A stretch of 64,000 nt of DNA from an uncultured Colwellia sp. GTDB taxonomy: Bacteria; Pseudomonadota; Gammaproteobacteria; Enterobacterales; Alteromonadaceae. The position numbers and the translations under genes were made by a program. The notes beneath the pieces are model-generated. The model searched no databases. It was not told where the DNA came from and worked only from the letters and a program-made list of their open reading frames with translations. This document shows positions 1 to 8,412 of the stretch, one piece after another (the first letter of the stretch is position 1; each line of letters starts with the position of its first letter). The stretch lies in assembly GCA_913058245.1 (NCBI GenBank), contig CAJXQJ010000010.1, forward strand, positions 1 through 64,000. Reading direction: 5' to 3'.

Positions 1-186
1 TGCTGGCTACGAAGCTTTTTTAAAGTGAGGTTCGTTATCTCTTAAACTAGAGATATAAAAAAGTAAGTTTATTGCGAACAAGTAGTTTCAGTTGGATAGG
101 TTATCTAATGCTGCTGGCTACGAAGCTTTTTTAAAGTGAGGTTCGTTATCTCTTAAACTAGAGATACAAAAAAGTAAGTTTATTGC
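1..186. repeat. Spacer repeats of a tRNA-Arg array with a decayed tRNA copy
   Basis: A unit beginning TGCTGGCTACGAAGC occurs at 1 and again at 112 (period 111), and a third diverged copy starts at about 414. Each copy holds a short hairpin (TATCTCT, 6-nt loop, AGAGATA) and runs into a tRNA or tRNA-like sequence. Between units 1 and 2 (about 74-126) the DNA resembles a degraded tRNA-Arg: a GTAG..CAG.TGGATAG D-arm and a CTGGCTACGAA anticodon-arm remnant, but no T-arm or 3' acceptor strand. This looks like a tandemly duplicated tRNA unit in which one copy has decayed. The array probably continues upstream of the window. Confidence 0.75.
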
Positions 187-263
187 GGACGCGTAGCTCA
201 GCTGGATAGAGTACCTGGCTACGAACCAGGCGGTCGCAGGTTCGACTCCTGCCGCGTCCGCCA
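187..263 (+). tRNA. tRNA-Arg(ACG), copy 1
   Basis: A 77-nt cloverleaf: acceptor GGACGCG pairs with CGCGTCC, followed by discriminator G and an encoded CCA at 261-263. The D-arm is TAGCTCAGCTGGATAGAG. The anticodon stem CCTGG/CCAGG encloses the loop CTACGAA, giving anticodon ACG, and the T-arm contains GGTTCGA. This is the bacterial tRNA-Arg that is deaminated at A34 to inosine to read CGU/CGC/CGA. It is identical to the copy at 489-565. Confidence 0.97.
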
Positions 264-488
264 CTTTTCTTTGAGTGGTTAAAAAATAAAGAATAGCTAA
301 TATTAACGCTAGTTAAAAAATAAGTATATGGTCTTAGTGCCTATCTTGAATCAAGATATAAAATAACGATTGACTACGAACGTGTATCGCAGCGGGGTAG
401 CATTATTCAATGCTGCTGGCTACGAAGCTTTTTTACAGTGAAGTTCGTTATCTCTTGAGCTAGGGATATAAAATACTTAGTTTATTGC
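264..488. repeat. tRNA spacer with a third repeat unit and tRNA-like remnant
   Basis: The first part is AT-rich with a small hairpin (TATCTTG..CAAGATA near 353). From about 375 a D-arm-like stretch (CGTGTATCGCAGCGGGGTAG) is followed at 414 by a diverged copy of the spacer unit that starts the window. This copy has a G-U pair in its hairpin (TATCTCT/AGGGATA). No intact tRNA or ORF is present. It probably derives from another decayed tRNA unit. Confidence 0.6.
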
Positions 489-565
489 GGACGCGTAGCT
501 CAGCTGGATAGAGTACCTGGCTACGAACCAGGCGGTCGCAGGTTCGACTCCTGCCGCGTCCGCCA
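489..565 (+). tRNA. tRNA-Arg(ACG), copy 2
   Basis: Identical over all 77 nt to the copy at 187-263, including the ACG anticodon and encoded CCA (563-565). It is the last member of the array visible here and is followed 7 nt later by a rho-independent terminator, so the array is probably transcribed as one precursor on the plus strand. Confidence 0.97.
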
Positions 566-572
566 CCTTAAG

Positions 573-599
573 AAACCAGTCTTTTGACTGGTTTTTTTT
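573..599 (+). terminator. Rho-independent terminator of the tRNA array
   Basis: AAACCAGTC, a TTTT loop and GACTGGTTT form a strong stem followed by an uninterrupted T tract, directly after the second tRNA-Arg. Confidence 0.9.
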
Positions 600-1091
600 C
601 GTCTGAAATTTAACGTCGAACTTCTTTCTATATATAAACTGCTCATATTGTTCCAATCTTCAGTATCTCCAGTGCTGTGTATTGCAGTGTTGAACATTGT
701 TGATTGATTGGCTATTTACTTTTTACAATGTCATTATCTTGATGATTAATTACTCGGTTTTTTGCTCTTAATTGGTTAAGCTAAATTTGCGCTGTTTTAT
801 TCTTATACAGCTTTTGTTGACTAATTGGTTAGCCTATAAAATATTGGATATTGTATATCATTAGTGGTTTTTTAGTTGTGATACCCGTTATTCATGAGGT
901 TGATATTGTATGCAATGTTATTGATATACCATTTTGTATAAAATAATAGTGAAATATTATTAAATTTAGCTGTTTTTTTATGCGATTCTGGCTTGACATT
1001 ATTTTTTTTAACAAATTTGTAAAAATGTGTTTGCTTTTTACATATTGGAGTGATTATTCTAATTATATAAAAATTGCTTGAGAGAATAAAA
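600..1091. other. AT-rich intergenic region upstream of oadGAB
   Basis: About 490 nt without a credible ORF between the tRNA terminator and oadG. It is very AT-rich. A TTGACA hexamer at 993-998 could be the -35 of the oad promoter, but no convincing -10 sits at the right distance. No hairpin or recognisable operator was seen. Confidence 0.5.
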
Positions 1092-1364
1092 ATGGAAAAC
1101 CTTCAAGAGTTATTTGTTGAAGCAGGCACGTTGATGCTAGCGGGAATGATATTTGTTTTTGCTTTTTTAGGGCTGCTAATAGTTTTTATCAACATTGTTT
1201 TAGTTAAGTTGGCAAAAAAATATCCAGATGCCATCGTCGAGAAAAAATCTCCAAGTAAAAAGAATAATAAAAAACAAGATGATAGCGGTGTTTCACCTGC
1301 TGTTGTGGCAGCAATTTCTTCTGCTGTTACGCAATATCGTCAACAACACTCTGCACAGAAATAG
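1092..1364 (+). CDS. oadG: Oxaloacetate decarboxylase, gamma subunit
   Basis: Small membrane-anchoring subunit of the Na+-translocating oxaloacetate decarboxylase, which holds the alpha and beta subunits together at the inner membrane. The 90-aa product has one membrane helix (about residues 10-32: a GTLMLAGMIFVFAFLGLL-type segment), then a charged Lys-rich linker and a C-terminal tail, as in the OadG family. The ATG at 1092 is preferred over an in-frame TTG at 1074 because a GAGAG purine stretch lies just before it. It is the first gene of oadGAB, 9 nt before oadA. Confidence 0.9.
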   Translation: MENLQELFVEAGTLMLAGMIFVFAFLGLLIVFINIVLVKLAKKYPDAIVEKKSPSKKNNKKQDDSGVSPAVVAAISSAVTQYRQQHSAQK

Positions 1365-1373
1365 GATAGAACC

Positions 1374-3146
1374 ATGACCAAGCCATTAGGAATAACGGAA
1401 GTCGTATTACGTGACGGCCATCAATCACTGCTTGCTACGCGTTTACGTTTAGAAGATATGTTACCGATTGCGTCAAAGCTAGATGATATTGGCTATTGGT
1501 CTATCGAGTCGTGGGGTGGAGCCACGTTTGATTCTTGCATTCGTTATTTAGGTGAAGATCCGTGGGAACGTATTCGTGCACTTAAAAAAGCCATGCCAAA
1601 AACCAAACAACAGATGCTATTTCGTGGCCAAAATATATTAGGCTACCGTCACTATGCGGATGATGTAGTCGAAAAATTTGTTGAACGTGCACATATTAAT
1701 GGTATCGATGTATTTAGGATCTTCGATGCCATGAATGATGTACGTAATCTACAAACGGCCATTAAGTCTGCGGTTAAAGTAGGCGCACATGCGCAAGGTA
1801 CATTAAGTTATACCGAAAGCCCGGTACATAACCTTGAAGGTTGGTTAACCATGGCCAAGCAACTTGAGGATATGGGAGCTCATTCTTTATGTATTAAAGA
1901 TATGGCTGGATTATTAAAGCCTTACGATGCAGCAGAATTAGTTAGCCGTCTAAAAGAAACGGTGGCGTTACCCATTGCAATGCACTGTCATGCAACAACT
2001 GGCTTAAGTGTTGCAACACACATGAAAGCAATCGATGCTGATATTGATGTTATTGATACCTCCATTTCGTCGATGAGTATGACATACGGTCATTCGCCAA
2101 CAGAAACTATAGTGTCAATTGTCGAAGGAACGCAGCGTGATACTGGCTTAGATATGGTTAAACTGGCAGAAGTTGCAACATATTTTAGAGAAGTTCGTGA
2201 AAAATATGCTCAATTTGAAGGTAGCTTAAAAGGAATAGATGCCCGTATTTTACTAGCACAAGTTCCTGGTGGCATGTTAACCAATATGGAAAGCCAATTA
2301 AAAGAGCAAGGTGCTGCTGACAAGCTAGATGACGTATTGTTAGAAATTCCAAAAGTTCGAAAAGATCTTGGTTATATTCCTTTGGTAACACCAACGTCAC
2401 AAATTGTTGGTACGCAAGCAGTGCTAAATGTTCTAACAGGCGAGCGATATAAGTCAATTACCAAAGAGACTGCTGGTGTTCTCAAAGGCGAATATGGCAC
2501 TACGGCTGATGAAGTTAATGCTGAATTGCAAGCAAAGGTGCTTGACGGTAAAGAAGCTATAACTTGTCGCCCAGCTGATTTATTAGATCCTGAAATGGAT
2601 AAATTGTCTGTCGAACTACAACAGCTAGCCAATGAGAAAAATATCAGTTTGGCAGAAAACACCATTGATGATGTTTTAACGTACGCGTTGTTTCCACAAA
2701 TTGGCCTAAAATTTTTAGAAAATCGTAATAATTCTGATGCTTTTGAACCAGCACCTGGTTCTGAACCGGTAAGTAAACCGCCAGTATCTGCTGCTCCACA
2801 AAATACGGCAACTGAAAACTATGCAGTCAGCGTTGACGGTAAAGTTTTTGATGTTGTTGTTGCTCCGGGCGGTGCTATTGAATCAGTAAATGCATCAGCA
2901 AATACTGCAGCGCCAGTAACTAAATCATCGAACGATGAGCCACTAAATGCGCCTTTGGCTGGGAATATTTTTAAAGTTCTAGTCAATGAGGGGGATGAAG
3001 TTACTGAAGGTGATGTTGTTATCATCATGGAAGCGATGAAAATGGAAACAGAGATCCGCGCTAGTAAAACTGGCGAAGTGTCTGCTATTCATGCCAGAGA
3101 AGGTGACTCTGTCGCTGTTGGCGATATCTTGTTAAGTTTGTCATAG
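1374..3146 (+). CDS. oadA: Oxaloacetate decarboxylase, alpha subunit (biotin carboxyltransferase)
   Basis: Removes the carboxyl group of oxaloacetate onto biotin, giving pyruvate. The 590-aa protein has an N-terminal carboxyltransferase TIM barrel with the RDGHQS motif (residues 13-18), the CIKDMAG loop with K175/D176 and the metal-binding HCH pair (H204, H206). A conserved carboxylase domain follows, then a Pro/Ala-rich linker at about 460-480, and a C-terminal biotinyl domain with EAMKMET (biotin lysine about K556). Length and architecture match full-length OadA. It lies between oadG and oadB with 8-9 nt gaps, so it is certainly one operon. Decarboxylation is coupled to Na+ export by OadB. 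Confidence 0.97.
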   Translation: MTKPLGITEVVLRDGHQSLLATRLRLEDMLPIASKLDDIGYWSIESWGGATFDSCIRYLGEDPWERIRALKKAMPKTKQQMLFRGQNILGYRHYADDVVEKFVERAHINGIDVFRIFDAMNDVRNLQTAIKSAVKVGAHAQGTLSYTESPVHNLEGWLTMAKQLEDMGAHSLCIKDMAGLLKPYDAAELVSRLKETVALPIAMHCHATTGLSVATHMKAIDADIDVIDTSISSMSMTYGHSPTETIVSIVEGTQRDTGLDMVKLAEVATYFREVREKYAQFEGSLKGIDARILLAQVPGGMLTNMESQLKEQGAADKLDDVLLEIPKVRKDLGYIPLVTPTSQIVGTQAVLNVLTGERYKSITKETAGVLKGEYGTTADEVNAELQAKVLDGKEAITCRPADLLDPEMDKLSVELQQLANEKNISLAENTIDDVLTYALFPQIGLKFLENRNNSDAFEPAPGSEPVSKPPVSAAPQNTATENYAVSVDGKVFDVVVAPGGAIESVNASANTAAPVTKSSNDEPLNAPLAGNIFKVLVNEGDEVTEGDVVIIMEAMKMETEIRASKTGEVSAIHAREGDSVAVGDILLSLS

Positions 3147-3154
3147 GATAAACC

Positions 3155-4282
3155 ATGGAATCTTTAAATGTATTATGGATGTCTACTGGTCTTGCAAACT
3201 TTGAACTAGGCCAAGTCATCATGATGTTAGTAGGTTGCGGCTTACTATATCTTGCCATTGCTAGAAATTTCGAACCATTATTATTGGTACCTATGGGCTT
3301 TGGCGCCATATTAACTAACATCCCTGTTGCTGGTTTTTCGGAAGTCGGTGGATTGCTGCATTATATTTATTATGCAGGTATTGATACCGGTATTTTCCCA
3401 TTACTGATTTTTATGGGGGTTGGCGCAATGACGGATTTTGGTGCTCTTATTGCTAATCCAAAAACCTTATTGCTTGGTGCTGCGGCACAGTTTGGTATTT
3501 TTGCGACTTTATTTGGCGCTATTGCCTTAAACTTTGTTGGCTTAGACTTTTCGATGAAAGATGCCTCTGCTATTGCCATCATTGGTGGTGCAGACGGACC
3601 AACAGCGATTTTCTTAGCCTCTAAACTTGCACCTGACTTACTCGGCGCGATTGCGGTTGCCGCTTATTCTTATATGGCTTTAGTACCGATTATTCAGCCG
3701 CCTATCATGCGAGCGTTAACGACTGAAGATGAACGTAAAATTGAAATGGCGCAGCTACGTCACGTTACTAAAGTGGAGAAAATAATTTTCCCACTGGGTG
3801 TGTTATTAATGACAATATTCTTTTTGCCTGCTGCAACGCCTCTAGTTGGTATGTTTTGTTTAGGTAACTTGATGCGTGAATGTGGTGTGGTTGATCGCTT
3901 AAGCTCTACGGCGCAAAACGAGCTAATTAATATCGTTACTATTTTCCTTGGTTTAGGCGTTGGCTCTAAATTGAGTGCCGAACAATTCTTAAATGCGAAA
4001 ACCTTAGGCATTCTAGCGCTAGGAGCGGTTGCATTTTCGATTGGTACAGCAACTGGGGTATTAATGGCTAAGTTGATGAATAAACTTTCTAAGGAGAAGG
4101 TTAACCCATTAATTGGCGCAGCTGGTGTTTCGGCGGTGCCTATGGCTGCACGTGTTGCCAATAAAGTTGGCTTGGAAGCAAACCCACATAATTTCTTATT
4201 AATGCACGCCATGGGGCCAAATGTTGCAGGTGTTTTAGGCTCAGCAGTAGCGGCAGGTATTCTACTGGCACTTGTTGGGTAG
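3155..4282 (+). CDS. oadB: Oxaloacetate decarboxylase, beta subunit (Na+ pump)
   Basis: Integral membrane subunit that decarboxylates carboxybiotin and exports Na+. The 375-aa protein is almost entirely hydrophobic helices and carries the conserved [10 protein letters not shown] segment (about 144-153, with D147) and a second conserved C-terminal stretch ([14 protein letters not shown], about 321-334). It is the last gene of oadGAB and is followed by a strong terminator. Marine bacteria often use such pumps to help maintain a sodium gradient; that role is inferred. Confidence 0.96.
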   Translation: MESLNVLWMSTGLANFELGQVIMMLVGCGLLYLAIARNFEPLLLVPMGFGAILTNIPVAGFSEVGGLLHYIYYAGIDTGIFPLLIFMGVGAMTDFGALIANPKTLLLGAAAQFGIFATLFGAIALNFVGLDFSMKDASAIAIIGGADGPTAIFLASKLAPDLLGAIAVAAYSYMALVPIIQPPIMRALTTEDERKIEMAQLRHVTKVEKIIFPLGVLLMTIFFLPAATPLVGMFCLGNLMRECGVVDRLSSTAQNELINIVTIFLGLGVGSKLSAEQFLNAKTLGILALGAVAFSIGTATGVLMAKLMNKLSKEKVNPLIGAAGVSAVPMAARVANKVGLEANPHNFLLMHAMGPNVAGVLGSAVAAGILLALVG

Positions 4283-4299
4283 GTTAATATATTAAAATC

Positions 4300-4327
4300 A
4301 AAAAAGGGAAGCGCTTGCTTCCCTTTT
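4300..4327. terminator. Bidirectional terminator between oadB and pdxH
   Basis: AAAAAGGGAAGC and GCTTCCCTTTTT form a near-perfect stem around a 4-nt loop, with A tracts on one side and T tracts on the other. It can serve oadB (plus) and pdxH (minus), which converge here. Confidence 0.9.
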
Positions 4328-4350
4328 TTATGTACTTATTTTACCGTTTA

Positions 4351-5004
4351 CTATGGCTGTAATTTAAAGTTATCCCAACCGTTAGTGGTTTTCTCAAAGC
4401 AAACTCTGTCATGTAAGCGGCTAGCTCTACCTTGCCAAAACTCTAAATAGTGTGGTTTTACTCGCCAACCACCCCAAAATTCTGGCAGTGGTACATCTTG
4501 GCCAGCGAATTTTTTGGTGTAATAAGCAACGTTTTCCGCTAACTCGGTTTCTGTTTGGGTTTTACTACTTTGCCGTGAAGCCCAAGCGCCAATTTGGCTG
4601 CCGCGATCTCTACTATGAAAATACTTGGCTGATTGCTCAGCACTAACTTTCTCGACACAACCTTCGATACGAATTTGACGTTGCAAAACGTTCCAATGAA
4701 ATAGCAAAGCCACTTTATCGTTGTTATTAAGCTCGCCACTTTTACGGCTGGCATAGTTGGTATAAAAAACAAACCCTTCGGAGTCGAATTCTTTTAATAG
4801 CACCATGCGAGAACTTGGCTGGCCGTTATCGCCGACACTACTTACCGAAACCGCTTCTGGTAGTAAAATGCCTGATTTATTAGCATCATCAAACCAGAGT
4901 TTAAATAAGCTATGCGGATCAGCATTTGGGTCAATGTTGGGTAAGGGCAATGCAACCCCTTGTCCGAAAGTAAAGAGGCAGCGTAGTTTTTCAAATAGAG
5001 TCAT
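4351..5004 (-). CDS. pdxH: Pyridoxine/pyridoxamine 5'-phosphate oxidase
   Basis: FMN-dependent oxidase that makes pyridoxal 5'-phosphate from PNP or PMP. The 217-aa product has the usual family length. Recognisable features are SSRMVLLK and YTNYASRKSGEL in the FMN/PLP region, the QIRIEG strand, the SxQIGAWASRQS substrate loop and the C-terminal RASRLHDR signature. It is transcribed away from the small gene at 5149-5328 with a 144-nt gap, so probably has its own promoter. Confidence 0.96.
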   Translation of the reverse strand: MTLFEKLRCLFTFGQGVALPLPNIDPNADPHSLFKLWFDDANKSGILLPEAVSVSSVGDNGQPSSRMVLLKEFDSEGFVFYTNYASRKSGELNNNDKVALLFHWNVLQRQIRIEGCVEKVSAEQSAKYFHSRDRGSQIGAWASRQSSKTQTETELAENVAYYTKKFAGQDVPLPEFWGGWRVKPHYLEFWQGRASRLHDRVCFEKTTNGWDNFKLQP

Positions 5005-5148
5005 ATTTTGGTTAAATGAGCTTAATTGATTGTTTTGCCAATGATATCAGTTTTACGACAAAAACAAATCGTTGAGCGTAAAATCTCTAGATATATTAGC
5101 TATATCGAATATCTGTATTGTGTAGTTGTACAGCAAGCTTTTAGGGGG

Positions 5149-5328
5149 TTAAATATCCCAATCGTCAGAGTCATCTAATAACTCTTTAAGGCGCTTTTTC
5201 TCTAACAGGTCATCTATTCGTTTTCGAACTTCAGTATTATGTACTGCCTTTTCTCCTTTTGGCAGGTCTTTGTCATAATTCTCTTGTTCAACGGGTGGGG
5301 TTATATCATTTACTAATTCGTCGTTCAT
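5149..5328 (-). CDS. Small acidic PA3496-like protein
   Basis: A 59-aa ORF, MNDELVNDIT...LDDSDDWDI. It has an acidic N terminus, a central basic helix (RKRIDDLLEKKRLKELL, about residues 35-51) and a DDSDDW tail. This layout resembles the short PA3496-type family of gammaproteobacteria, named a putative envelope-integrity protein; I recall that resemblance but could not test it. There is no signal peptide or membrane helix, so a cytosolic protein with one amphipathic helix is expected. It is upstream of pdxH on the same strand. Confidence 0.6.
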   Translation of the reverse strand: MNDELVNDITPPVEQENYDKDLPKGEKAVHNTEVRKRIDDLLEKKRLKELLDDSDDWDI

Positions 5329-5651
5329 TTTTAATACCTACGGCGTTTACAGCATGTGCTGCAATTACAATAAATAGTGGCGTACGCTGCCAATAATGCA
5401 TCAACTTTTTACTTTGCGATATCTTAAATAGCATTAACTCATAATCATATTGAATAATGCTAATCATCATAATTTGAACATAGGCAACTCGCGCAGAATT
5501 TTCAACTAAATATTTTTTCAATTCAATAAAATTTTATCTTGAGCGTACTGGATGATTATTTCCTAAGCTGATTTTCATCTATTCGCGTATTTAGCTTTCA
5601 CTAACCCTCTGATAGACTTATTAACGAATTCATAAAAGGTTGTTTAGGTTA
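5329..5651. other. Intergenic region upstream of tmcA
   Basis: About 320 nt. A 71-codon minus-strand frame (5306-5521) crosses it, but it overlaps the start of the PA3496-like gene, lacks a ribosome binding site and resembles no family known to me. No terminator or operator was recognised. The promoter of tmcA should lie here. Confidence 0.4.
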
Positions 5652-7814
5652 ATGTCAAACGAAGGTTTTTCCCATTGGTATAGTCAGTTACAACAATACG
5701 CTGTGCGTTCTCGATTACGCAGTCTTATTGTTTTAGTGGGTGAAGATGATTGGTTAAATCAAAGGCTGGCATTAATACAAGAGTCAATGCTCGTACGGGA
5801 AAAATCCTTAAAAACGGCAATAAAGGGCCTTAATTTTCAAACGCAATTTACAACATTAAAACGTGAATATATTACTTCGGTGGATAGTAAAAATTACTTG
5901 CAATATTTAGGAACTGAGCAAGCGTTAGTTGTTTTTCCTTTGGTGCTAAATACAACCGACGACTACAGCTTTGATGTTGATGCTTTTGCCGCACTTTCTG
6001 GCAGTGTTGTTGCCGGTGGCGTTATGGTGATTACGGTGTTAAAAAGTGGCGAGAATGATCCGAAAGTATCACCATCAGATTTATTTTTACAACGATTCTG
6101 GCAGTTATTGCAGGAGCGTCATGCTTATATTGTTCAGCAACAAGAGCCTAAATTGCCGCTATTACCTGAACCGATAGCTACACAAAATTCATCTTTAAAT
6201 ATGCCAGAAAACTTGCCTTATGGCTGCGTTAGCAATGAACAAGCATCAGCTGTTGATGCTATGCTAAAAGTGATGGTTGGGCGTCGAAATCGACCTTTAG
6301 TGCTGACAGCAGACCGAGGGCGCGGAAAGTCATCAGCGATGGCGCTTGCCACTTGTCAATTGTTAATCAATGCTAAGCAAAAGCTGAAAATAATTATTAC
6401 CGCAGCCAGTCGCCAAGCCGTTAATATTTTCTTTTTTCACGTTAAACAAACTTTACCTAGTGCAAATGTAACTGCTAATCATGTTGAGCATGAGCATGGT
6501 GAGATTATCTTTTTACCTATTGATTTAATATTGAAAGAACAGCCATCAGCAAGTTTAGTGATGGTAGATGAAGCGGCTGCATTGCCGGTTTATTTGTTAG
6601 AACAATTATTAGGTTATTATCATCGGCTGATTTTTGCTTCTACGGTTCATGGCTATGAGGGGGCTGGGCGTGGTTTTAGTCTTAAATTTCGCGCTACTTT
6701 GGCTAAAGTTATGCCGCAATGGCGTAAATTACATATCAATGAGCCTATTCGCTGGGCGTCAAATGATCCTCTTGAAACCTTTGTATTTTCAAGCTGTTTA
6801 CTTAATGCTGAATTACCTTCGTATCATGAAAATGCCAGTAGATTGTTAGCCGCTACTGATGTGGTGAAAGTTTCTGCGCGTGAGTTACTGTTAAACGAAA
6901 CGCTCCTTCAGCAGGTATTTGCGGTGTTAGTTACTGCGCATTATCAAACGTCACCAAGTGATGTACAGTTACTGCTGAATAACCCTGCTGTTTCATTATT
7001 TCTTCTAAAACATGAAGATGATATTTTAGCGGTTGCTTTGCTGTTGAAAGAAGGTCAGGTTGATAATACGCTCGTTGATTTAGTACGAAATGGTAAACGC
7101 AGGTTGCGTGATCAGTTTCTTCCACAGTCATTACTCACCCATTGTGGTGTTAACGATAGCTTCACTTATAGTTATCAGCGAGTAATGCGTATTGCTGTGC
7201 ACCCAGAATTTCAAAACAATGGCTTAGGACAGCATTTCCTAAACCATATTGAACAAAAGCTTAGTCATGAAAATGTTGATTTTATCGGTTCAAGTTTTGC
7301 GGGTAATGCTAGCTTAATCAGTTTTTGGCAGCAATCTGGTTTTTCGTTAGCCCGTATTGGTTTTAGTAAAGACAAAGCAAGTGGTGAGCATTCATGCTTG
7401 TTACTCAAACCAATAACGAAAAGAGCTAAACAAAAACAACATCAAATTATTCGAAGTTTTTATCAACAGTTTGATTATTGGCTAACTGATGAGTTCAAAC
7501 AGCTTCCCGCGCAAATGGTTTGGCAAGTTTTACACAATAATATTTGTACTAAAAATATAATATTAGCGGCAGAGCATAAACAGGCTGTGGATGATTTTAT
7601 TTCTGGACGACGACAATACAGCAGCTGTGTTTATGGTTTACATCAGTGGCTGATAATGCATTGCCTTGAAGAATATAGTACGGATGTTTTGCCACTTATT
7701 GCTCGTATTTTGCAAAAGCATAGTATTGAAGATGTTTGTCAAAACTTTTCATTTTCAGGTAAAAAAGCACTTAACCAGCATCTTATTAATACCATTGCTA
7801 AATACCAAAATTAA
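5652..7814 (+). CDS. tmcA: tRNA(Met) cytidine acetyltransferase
   Basis: Makes N4-acetylcytidine at the wobble position of elongator tRNA-Met using acetyl-CoA and ATP. About 720 aa: an N-terminal DUF1726-type domain, an RNA-helicase-like module with Walker A (TADRGRGKSS, about residues 219-228) and a DEAA Walker B (VMVDEAAALP), then a GNAT acetyltransferase domain (RIAVHPEFQNNGLGQHFL) and a C-terminal tRNA-binding tail. The ATG at 5652 is chosen over a TTG at 5640. It is slightly longer than E. coli TmcA (671 aa). It converges with the gene ending at 7839. Confidence 0.95.
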   Translation: MSNEGFSHWYSQLQQYAVRSRLRSLIVLVGEDDWLNQRLALIQESMLVREKSLKTAIKGLNFQTQFTTLKREYITSVDSKNYLQYLGTEQALVVFPLVLNTTDDYSFDVDAFAALSGSVVAGGVMVITVLKSGENDPKVSPSDLFLQRFWQLLQERHAYIVQQQEPKLPLLPEPIATQNSSLNMPENLPYGCVSNEQASAVDAMLKVMVGRRNRPLVLTADRGRGKSSAMALATCQLLINAKQKLKIIITAASRQAVNIFFFHVKQTLPSANVTANHVEHEHGEIIFLPIDLILKEQPSASLVMVDEAAALPVYLLEQLLGYYHRLIFASTVHGYEGAGRGFSLKFRATLAKVMPQWRKLHINEPIRWASNDPLETFVFSSCLLNAELPSYHENASRLLAATDVVKVSARELLLNETLLQQVFAVLVTAHYQTSPSDVQLLLNNPAVSLFLLKHEDDILAVALLLKEGQVDNTLVDLVRNGKRRLRDQFLPQSLLTHCGVNDSFTYSYQRVMRIAVHPEFQNNGLGQHFLNHIEQKLSHENVDFIGSSFAGNASLISFWQQSGFSLARIGFSKDKASGEHSCLLLKPITKRAKQKQHQIIRSFYQQFDYWLTDEFKQLPAQMVWQVLHNNICTKNIILAAEHKQAVDDFISGRRQYSSCVYGLHQWLIMHCLEEYSTDVLPLIARILQKHSIEDVCQNFSFSGKKALNQHLINTIAKYQN

Positions 7815-7838
7815 AATTTTTACTAATTGCTGAAAACG

Positions 7839-8060
7839 CTAAGCAATTTGGTAACGCCATAGCCAATAATTTTTCATTTTATAGTAACTGCAATGTTGAT
7901 CTGCTAGCTGGTCAAAATCATCATGCTGTATTATTGCGTTCACACCGAGACATATTTTCGCTAATAGTTGCTTATCGGATGAATGACTATAGTTACTAAT
8001 AAAGTTTTCAAGCCACGCTTCTAAATAGCTAATCTCGGCTACTGGTAATTCCGTTGTCAT
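7839..8060 (-). CDS. Unknown 73-aa protein, second gene of a Fur-box-linked pair
   Basis: Not recognised. The 73-aa product (MTTELPVAEISYLEAWLENF...) is predicted largely helical and soluble, with two cysteines, an HDDFDQLADQH stretch and an aromatic C terminus (YYKMKNYWLWRY). A GAGG ribosome binding site lies within the end of the upstream gene and only 5 nt separate the two ORFs, so they are co-transcribed. The Fur box at 8317-8335 upstream of the pair suggests expression under iron limitation. Confidence 0.6.
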   Translation of the reverse strand: MTTELPVAEISYLEAWLENFISNYSHSSDKQLLAKICLGVNAIIQHDDFDQLADQHCSYYKMKNYWLWRYQIA

Positions 8061-8065
8061 AGTGT

Positions 8066-8257
8066 TTATTCCTCGAAGGGTAAGTTAGTACTGACATTTA
8101 ATAAAGACTGCCATAGCGTTTTACGGGCGTTATTATCTAGGCAGCGACAGTCGTTGCCAGCAAGTGCACCAGAAGTGATTAGCTGTGCTAATAAGGCGGT
8201 CGGAATTTCAACACGTGATGTGCTATTACAACCTTCATTTACTTGTCTAATACCCAT
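8066..8257 (-). CDS. Unknown 63-aa cysteine-containing protein, first gene of a Fur-box-linked pair
   Basis: Not recognised. The 63-aa product has three cysteines, C10 and a CRC pair in NDCRCLDNNARKTLW. There is no signal peptide or membrane helix. An excellent GGAG ribosome binding site (CGAGGAGATAATA before the ATG) supports it as a real gene. It starts 60 nt from a 9-1-9 palindromic Fur box shared with the divergent ABC transporter. The cysteines and the iron link make metal or Fe-S handling possible, but that is speculation. Confidence 0.65.
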   Translation of the reverse strand: MGIRQVNEGCNSTSRVEIPTALLAQLITSGALAGNDCRCLDNNARKTLWQSLLNVSTNLPFEE

Positions 8258-8316
8258 TATTATCTCCTCGTATCGCTCAACTATTTTTACGATAGATGAA
8301 TTTCTTAATTAATGCA

Positions 8317-8335
8317 AATGATAATTATTATCATT
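8317..8335. promoter_or_regulatory. Fur box in a divergent promoter region
   Basis: AATGATAATTATTATCATT is a perfect 9-1-9 inverted repeat and a close match to the 19-bp Fur consensus (GATAATGATAATCATTATC). It lies 59 nt before the small gene at 8257 (minus) and 77 nt before the ABC ATPase gene at 8413 (plus), so it could control either or both. Confidence 0.85.
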
Positions 8336-8412
8336 TATAAAATATTGTCAATACAGTATTAATCTTGTTTCTTAGTCGCTAAAATGAAATTTAGCAGTTT
8401 ACGAGGTGCGCA

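Noticed and set aside
1..565. CRISPR-like array at the window start
   Set aside because: The repeats are few, long, unevenly spaced and derived from tRNA sequence, with no cas genes.
5306..5521. 71-codon ORF on the minus strand upstream of tmcA
   Set aside because: Overlaps the start of the better-supported 59-aa gene in another frame, has no ribosome binding site and no recognisable domain.
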